This document shows, piece after piece, positions 57,822 through 64,000 of a stretch of 64,000 nt of DNA; the stretch's first letter is position 1, and every line of letters starts with the position of its first letter. The stretch comes from Balamuthia mandrillaris (Eukaryota > Discosea > Longamoebia > Balamuthiidae), in contig JAVKOQ010000053.1 of assembly GCA_031835245.1 (NCBI GenBank), positions 1-64,000 on the forward strand. Direction: 5' to 3'. Position numbers and translations under genes: made by a program. Under the pieces are notes generated by a model that did not search any database, had not been told where the DNA came from, and worked only from the letters and a program-made list of their open reading frames with translations.

Positions 57822-59106
57822 CTCTCTAATGAATGTTCATACAAACAAAACAGAGGTATTTGCGGTCGTGAAAGCAGAAAAGAACCCCAAAGATGGAACA
57901 ACGCAGTATCGCGTGGCGTTTACCGCCAAAGAGGAGGTACCGGAGTTTGGACCGTTGTTGCCGTGCCCTCCTCTCTTTCAAGCAAACTCTGTCTTTAGGG
58001 ACTTGTTATTGAGCAAACGTACGTTTGTTTGAGGTTTGGTTTTCTCTTCATTTCTTTTACATGCTATATTTACTCTTTTCGCTTTATTCTCAGTGGTAAA
58101 TGGAGAAAGAGCTGCGTATCGCTCTGCAGAGTTGTTCCAAGGCATCGGACAAACCCGCTTCATTCTTCTCTCCGAGCTTGCTCAACGTTTCCTGCATCCG
58201 GTTCGTATTCTTTCCTCCCTCTTCTTTAACTTTTCCTCGCAGAGAGGACTAACTCTTGTTGAACAAATACAGAAAAAACCAAGTTTTACCACGATGGTAG
58301 CTCCGGGATCTCTTCGTAGTTCACATCATCTCATCAAGAAGCAGACAAAACCAACCGTCGCTCTTCCGACAACAGAAACTAACAAACACGAAGACCTCAA
58401 CATCAACAACACTATCGACAGAGTTAAAGAAAAAGACAAGGAACGAACGGAAGCAATCGTTCAGCAAGAAGCAGAACAACTCTATTCCTCTGTTGGACTT
58501 TACACCTCAGTCGATTTGACTGCATCAGATGAAGAAGCCGATGAAGAAGAGAACGACGATGATGAACAAATCAACGATGACGACTACGACGATGATGACG
58601 AAGAGTTCTTTTCCAATATCTCAGGGATAAGCGAAGCTGAGGAAGAGCATTACCATCGACGCTCCAACTTTTACTTCTACGATGATGTTGTTGGCAACGA
58701 AGAACATGAGGAAGAAGAGGAATATGACTACGAGAATACTTATGGCAGGGTGGATACGGAACTGCTGAAGCGAGAGATGGCGAGAAGAGAGATGGAAAGA
58801 GAGTTGTGGCGACGAGAAATGTTGATGAACAGCAACATCGCCAACTCCTCGGATGAAGAGTACCTCGCTTCGCTCGATCGTTTCCATCCGAGACTTGCGT
58901 ATGCTGCGTCTTCTTCGAGAAACAGTTCTGCTTCTTCTTCTTCTCCATCGAATGAAAGAAGAACAAGGAGAAGAGATGGAGGAGGAGACAAAGACAGGAA
59001 GAAACTTCCTCCTGTTCCTCCTCCGAGAAGGATCAAAGCCCATCTGACGCCAAACGAGAAGTTAATCGGCCTCTTCAAACCCCCTCGTCCCTCTCGCTCA
59101 AAATGA
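53090..59106 (+). CDS. LRR-RapGAP protein
   Basis: Fourteen exons, all phase-consistent (53090-53981, 54251-55014, 55096-56029, 56089-56267, 56368-56587, 56664-56782, 56850-56996, 57063-57183, 57308-57406, 57467-57585, 57682-57781, 57854-58018, 58094-58200, 58243-59106), 1,609 aa. The disordered Ser/Glu/Arg head is followed by ten or so leucine-rich repeats (LVSLDLSNNRIADL, LKELNLSHNELVSLP, LVTLSVQHNRLEYLP), a Lys/Gln/Glu coiled coil, and a Rap-GAP domain (WDPVLGPMAIS, HKFGVIYCKEGQ, GSDAFEEFLSFLG, YCGGLDV, FHVSTLLPFSLTD). The motif that is HIGND in Rap1GAP reads HIGSD, so the presumed catalytic Asn is Ser1207. The tail is acidic with PPVPPPRR. It may sense a ligand through LRRs and bind Rap-type GTPases. 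Confidence 0.9.
53993..54202 (+). repeat. (CT)n/(CTGT) microsatellite, LRR-RapGAP intron 1
   Basis: About 210 bp of interrupted CT dinucleotides on the sense strand directly before the exon 2 acceptor. Confidence 0.95.
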
Positions 59107-59130
59107 AGCATGGAAGGAAGATTGGAAGCT

Positions 59131-61916
59131 TTATTGGATGATGCTGATTTTCTTTCTCTTAGACGTGAAGTTTTGGTTGTTGATTCGGAAAATCGTTTGT
59201 GGAGTGATGTCGTTGGGGTTGATGTTTTCCTCACCTTGTTGCTGGTTGACGAGCTTCAAGAGAGTTCCTTTGTATACTGCATTTGGTGGCGTTGTACACA
59301 GCGAATAAAGCGTTTTCTTTAACTCTGAAGAGCCAATGCATGAGTTTCTTTTCGACGAAAGGAATAGAGAAAGAGAAAGTTTACCTGATGACGGGATGTT
59401 TGTGGCGTTTTGAATGTCTGCGAAGCTCATTTCTTGAATGTTGGAGTTAAACAGATCCAATACGCACATCATTGCCGTGCTATAGCGTCAAAAGGAAGTT
59501 AGAATGACAACAGCAGGCAAAGGGAATAACTTCGTGAAGAATAACGTACGTTACTGTTATAAAAACAGACCCAGAACCTGTTTCTGCTTTTATTTGCGCT
59601 GTTCCCTATTTGAATAGAAAAGCGGATTCGTGAGAGACAGAAAAAGAAGAGAGGACAATAGCAGAACGAACCATGTGTGGGAGATAATGTAAGGACCGTC
59701 CAGGTCTCTTTTGCTTAAACGTATCAGCAAAGCTATTCCATGCGTGTTGGACTGCATTCGGAAGTGTACATCCTGTTGGCAGCTGTCGCTGGTTCATCTT
59801 CCATCCTCTCGGCAGAATTGTTTGCCAACTCTGTTCATCTTCAGTTTCACTTTCTTCGGGCTCTCTTCTCAAAATGGATTGGTAAGGCCACATTCGCATG
59901 TTCAGAATCCGAGCGCTAATGCTTGGTAGTTTCTCTTCTCCTTCTTCTCCATCTTCTTTGTTCAACGTTGTGGTTGGGGTTGGTACAACAATAGTGCCAG
60001 CAGCAAGAAGCTCTTTCCACGCTTTCGTCCAACTGAGCGAAGAAGCATGAGCATCGGTCAACATTTCTCTCGCATTCTTGTAGAACATGTTGAAGAGAGG
60101 GAGCGTGTTGTTCTGTTGAATGTTGTTGCTCTTCTTGTTTTCTACTTTTTTTCCAACTTTGAAACGTTCTAAACATTGCTGTTCCAACTTAAAAACCAGC
60201 TGAAGCTTTTTTTGAGCTGTTGCGGAAGATGTTTGTTTGGTATCTTCTTGTTTGGCAATCAGCCAAAGTAGTCTTTTGGCGAGTAAAGCGCAGTAGTACC
60301 CTTCGAAATCAACGATAGCGTTTCCTCTCGTGTGTTGAAGGAGGAAAGAGGCGATGTCATAGGAAGAAAAGGCGGAAGCGAGCGCGGCATCCCGTTCTTT
60401 CCGCTCCTTAAAACGTTGGTGCGATGTTGTTCTGTGTCGTAAGCATAAATGAGTTGCAAGACATACAAATTGCGAAGACAATGAAAGAAAAGAAAACGAT
60501 GAAACAAAAAGATAAAGAAAGCTACAAACTTGATGGCAAAATGGCAATAGAACGCAATGTGCTTGACGAAAGGATTTACAAAGTGAGGCAACGCTTGTCT
60601 CAACGCACGATGGAAGCCACGTTCCTTTCCTTCAGGAAACGTGCTATCCACAAGTTCATAATAGTCTTTCATCCATTGATACAAGTTCTCCACTAGAGTT
60701 TTTGTTTTAGATAGAAGAGAAGAAGTGGAATTATTGCTTAAGTCATTCATGAATGCCGAAGAAGCAGAGATGGAATGTTCTTTGGTGTGGACGTAAAGAC
60801 ATCTTCGCAGTTGTGGATGGAGGGAAGGTATTTGTTTGTAGAGTTGTCCCAAAACTGATAGCGATGTTTGGTGAGTTCATCAGGCAGAAATAAAAAGGAA
60901 GTAACTAGAAAAAAATTGAAAAAACAAACCTGACCACTGTGAAGACCTAAACAAGGAAGCTATGTGTTGGAGCAGGGCGCTTCCTTGAAGCGAAAGAATT
61001 GTTCCAGTCAACGACATCGCTGACTCTGATCCATTTTTCGTCTTCATCTCACTTTCTCCTTCTTCTTCTTCTTGTTCTTTTTCTTTCTCTTTCCCTTTTC
61101 CTTCTTCCTCTGCTTCATCATCCCGTTTATTCTCCTCTTCTTCTTGTTCGTCCTCTTCCTCGTCCTCTTCTTCATTCACTTCTCTGCGTTCGTTTCTTTC
61201 TTGCAATACCCGTTCAAAAAGGATCAACTGTTGCAAAAAGCCATCGTTCGGTTGAGCACTTGCTCGTAGACGTTTGATGTGGAGAAGAGCGTTGAAGAGT
61301 GGCCAGCCACGACTGCGCATCAAATATGCGACACAAAGAGACGTCGCCCGTGAGTTGCCGGACTTGCTGTGGACTAAAGACGTTCGGCCTTCTTTCAACG
61401 CTTCCTCTTTTATGTTTTTTTGGATTAGATGGAAGAGAGCCAAGTGAAAGAAGAGAGAAGCTTGAACGAAGAGGAAAGGAGAGAGCAGAGAGCAGAGAGC
61501 AGAGAGGAGAGAGCAGAGAGCAGAGAGCAGAGAGCAGAGCACAAAGGACAGCGAGAGAGTACCAATAAAGTCGACAGATGGATCAAAGTGTTGCGCAATG
61601 TCCTCCTTTGGGTCCTCATACACTTCCAACTTTTTTTTCCACAGAACCATAAAGGTAAGACAAACCTCCAAAAACAAAAAGCATAAATAATAAAAATAAT
61701 AAAAAAAGTCAAACAAACCCACAAATACTTGAAACCCTCATCGGCCTCAAAATGGTTTCTGACGTTCGGCCAAGCGGCGTTCACCACCGCGCTCACGTCC
61801 AGCTCGATGAGCAGTTCACGATCGATGGCGTTCCACTCGTTGCCCAAGTAGAGGCCCTCCACGACTCGCGTCGGCCTCTGCGCCGCCTGTATCCGCTCTC
61901 CAATCGATCTCTTCAT
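59131..61916 (-). CDS. Pseudo-dual-specificity-phosphatase/cullin-like fusion
   Basis: Eight exons in phase (61719-61916, 61563-61629, 60930-61406, 60530-60854, 59672-60431, 59550-59605, 59385-59479, 59131-59324), 723 aa. Residues 1-170 are a DSP fold: PTRVVEGLYLGNEWNA, and AYLMRSRGWP with PNDGF. The signature reads VHSKSGNSR, so catalytic Cys is Ser102; Arg108 is kept. After an acidic linker, residues ~250-700 resemble a cullin: LYKQIP and YVHTKEH, FHRALRQALPHFVN, FEGYYCALLAKRLL, MRMWPYQ, CVLDLFNS, and FRINNQNFTSKRKK. It stops there, without the winged-helix-B/Nedd8 region. No ATG begins the cullin part near the exon 4 acceptor, and the DSP-cullin exons join in frame, so I read one gene; two genes remain possible. 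Confidence 0.75.
61480..61545 (-). repeat. GAGCAGA-type repeat in pseudophosphatase intron
   Basis: AGAGAGCAG units, CT-rich on the sense strand, between the second and third exons. Confidence 0.85.
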
Positions 61917-62260
61917 TTTTCTTTTCTATTTTTTCTATTTTTCTTTTCTTTTTTCATTTTTATTATTTTCTAACTCCTCATGAAACATTCCTAGCATTCC
62001 AAGCAAGTTGACAAAAAATGTAATATATGGGAGTCGAACCCGCGCATTGTGTGAACAAATTCTGCAGCGTGTTAGTATGGTTGCTCCTCATAAAACATTC
62101 CTTGCATTCCGGTATAAAATTAACAAAGATGTCACACCCAGGAGTCGAACCCGAGGGCAGCACAGAAGAACAAATTCTGCCAAAAATGAGCACAGATTGT
62201 GCTGCCACAGTCTGCAAAAAAAGAGTTCTCTCGCAACAAAAAAAAAAAAGAAAAGAAGAG
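61917..62260. promoter_or_regulatory. Head-to-head promoter region with tandem B-box-bearing repeats
   Basis: 344 bp between two divergent start codons. It holds two diverged ~110-bp tandem units (from about 61,975 and 62,085) sharing CTCCTCAT(G/A)AAACATTCC, GGAGTCGAACCCG and AACAAATTCTGC. On the minus strand, CGGGTTCGACTCC is a perfect tRNA/Pol III B box in both. An A-box-like TGGCAGAATTT lies ~29 bases upstream in the second unit only. No full cloverleaf folds by eye. Confidence 0.45.
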
Positions 62261-62943
62261 ATGCGCAGTGGAAGACAAGAGGTGGAGGAAGAGAAGGAGG
62301 AGGGGAAGGAGAAGGAGAAGGGCAGCGTTGTAGGCATGCACCGCAGGGTTGAGCGACGACGCATGCTCTTCGAGGAGAAGCTCATCCTGGTGATGGTGGG
62401 CCTGCCCGCCCGCGGCAAGTCCTACATCGCCAAAAAGGTGGTGAGCCACCTCTCCTGGTTGGGCCTGAGGGCGCGCCTCTTCAACGTGGGCAACCTCCGG
62501 AGGAAGGTCCTTCAGGGCAGCAGCCAGACCTCTGACTTTTTCTCGGCGGAGAACACGGAGGGCAGAGCCACCAGGGAGCAGCTGGCCATGGCTGCCTTGG
62601 ACAGCCTCCTGCATTGGCTAGTGGGCGGTGAGGTAGATGGGGAGAAGGAGGATGAATGCCAACAGAAAAACGCTTCGTCTCCTCCTTCTTCAGCAGCAGC
62701 AGGAGGAGGAGAGGAACGAGGAAGAGGAGGGGATGTGGCTGTGTTTGATGCCACCAACACGACGGACGAGCGGCGAAGAGCGGTGCTGCAGCACTGCATG
62801 GAGTATTTCGGGGCCAAAGGACTCGCTGCTCCCAACGTCATCTTTTTGGAGTGTATTTGTGATGATGAAAAGGTGATCCGTCTTCTTATGTTCTGTTCTC
62901 TGTTCCTCGCACTCTGTCTCTCTGTCTCTCTGTCTCCCTGTCT

Positions 62944-62988
<45 letters not shown>

Positions 62989-63902
62989 TCTCTCTCCTTC
63001 TCTCTCTCTCTCTCTCTCTCTCTCTTCATGAATCGTCCCTTAACATTCTTCTTCATTTAGGTTCTTCGTTCCAACTTGAAGCAGAAGATCCGCAATTCAC
63101 CTGACTACCAAAACATGCCCTACGAGCAAGCCCTTCACGACCTCCAACAACGCATCCAAAACTATCAGCTCGTTTACAGGAGCATCTCCGACGACGCCCT
63201 CAGCTACATTAAGCTCATCAACCTCCAATCTAAAGTCATTTGCAACAAGATCTTTGGCAATCGCGCTCTCAGCATCGCCACTTTTCTGATGAGCATCCAC
63301 ATCGGCAAACGTCCCATTTGGCTCACACGCTCCGCTCATACCGCTTCTGTAGCTGACATGAACAAGAGCCTTACTCCCATGCTACATGATCAACTAAACC
63401 ACAGCAGCACAAATCAAAACGAAGAGAAAGCGACAGAAACAGGAGAGAAAGAAGGAAAGGCAAAGATGAAGACCCACCCGTCATTGCGACAAAGAAATAT
63501 GTCAGATGTTCGTTTGCCGTGGTTTGAAGGAAGAGAGCAAGCAGATGCGACCACCCTGAAAGAACTTTCGTCATTGCGGTTGCCCTCCAAGCAAACAATG
63601 GGTGACTCTCTCAGCGAGCAAGGGCGTAGCTATGCAAAGAAATTAGCAGAGTTTATTCAGAGCAAGGCATGCCTTTCTTCTTTATACTTTCTGTTTTCTG
63701 AATTTCTTATTAATCTTTTTACTTTTATAGTGTTCAGTGGAGACGTTAACTGTACATACAAGCACATTGCCAAGAGCTGTAGAAACAGCTCAATATATTC
63801 CTGTCCCTACCAACCAATGGAGCGCTCTTAATATGCTGGACGCTGGCGTCTGCAACGACATGAGTCTTGCAAACGTTCGTTTCTCTCTCTTGCTCTCTCT
63901 TG

Positions 63903-63949
<47 letters not shown>

Positions 63950-64000
63950 GCTCATTCTCTTTCGATTTCCTACCTTTTTTGTTCAAACAAACAGATAAAA
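62261..64000 (+). CDS. 6-phosphofructo-2-kinase/fructose-2,6-bisphosphatase, 3' end outside window
   Basis: Exons 62261-62872, 63061-63666, 63731-63874 and 63995 onward. The kinase half is complete: P-loop GLPARGKSY (47-55), FNVGNLRR, VFDATNTTDERR, ECICDDEK, SPDY and LSYIKLIN. The phosphatase half aligns (IGKRPIWLTR, DSLSEQGRSYAKKLAEF, TSTLPRAVETA, DAGVCNDM), but RHGE is RSAH (294-297) and the Glu of NEIDAG is Met441. So it likely makes fructose-2,6-bisphosphate without hydrolysing it. An insertion of ~75 residues separates the two blocks. Intron 2 starts GC (AAG/GCATGC), a GC-AG intron. The ATG at 62,261 was chosen because in-frame upstream codons run into the repeat at 62,140. Confidence 0.88.
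62955..63030 (+). repeat. (CT)n microsatellite, PFK2 intron 1
   Basis: Two CT runs split by CCCTCT units, sense-strand pyrimidine. Confidence 0.9.
63880..63960 (+). repeat. (CT)n microsatellite, PFK2 intron 3
   Basis: CT run with CTTG interruptions before the acceptor at 63,994. Confidence 0.9.

Noticed and set aside
62029-62100. Complete tRNA gene on the minus strand
   Set aside because: The T-arm/B box is convincing, but I could not pair acceptor, D and anticodon stems.

Overview
This is nuclear DNA of a eukaryote. Nearly all genes are split by short GT-AG introns (about 50-400 bp), genes are packed 60-300 bp apart, and introns and spacers are crowded with pyrimidine microsatellites. The gene set (a Frizzled/Smoothened-like receptor, a tyrosine-kinase-like kinase, a T1/BTB-TLDc protein, an LRR-RapGAP protein, a FERM protein, TRAPP, Misato, nonaspanin) fits a unicellular amoeba-like protist, perhaps an amoebozoan. 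That placement is inference from gene content only.

The main structure is a very large inverted repeat. The left arm (1-16,327, cut by the window edge) and the right arm (27,585-43,716 or beyond) carry the same six genes in mirror order. From the outside inward they are a universal-stress-protein-like gene, a nucleoside hydrolase, TRAPPC5, a PPPDE (DeSI)-UBX fusion, a C45/acyltransferase-like Ntn hydrolase, and a huge (~1,900 aa) RanBP2 zinc finger/F-box/propeller-like/helical protein. The outer 6.27 kb of the arms are identical base for base in everything I compared, intronic microsatellites included, except for one 8-bp minisatellite. The inner 10 kb have clearly diverged. The step is abrupt, just after the stop codon of the PPPDE-UBX gene. 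In the left arm the C45 gene is frameshifted.

The 11.3-kb spacer (16,328-27,584) holds a third, intact C45 copy, a TKL-type kinase, a small SPRY protein, Misato (DML1/MSTO1), a T1/BTB-TLDc gene with an apparent one-base frame break, and the N-terminal remnant of a TM9SF/nonaspanin gene.

To the right of the palindrome (44,167-64,000) the sequence is single-copy. It contains a MAPEG-family membrane protein, FolD-type methylene-THF dehydrogenase/cyclohydrolase, a FERM protein, a Frizzled/Smoothened-like receptor, a 1,609-aa LRR-RapGAP protein, a fusion of a dead dual-specificity phosphatase with a cullin-like region, and the start of a 6-phosphofructo-2-kinase whose phosphatase domain has lost its catalytic residues.

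Two themes recur. One is ubiquitin/SUMO and p97 biology (F-box giant x2, PPPDE-UBX x2, cullin-like fusion, BTB). The other is enzyme folds with substituted catalytic residues (phosphatase C to S, FBPase RHGE to RSAH, RapGAP Asn thumb to Ser). Gene models were spliced by hand from reading frame, phase and GT/AG sites; junctions I could not reconcile are named in the entries.
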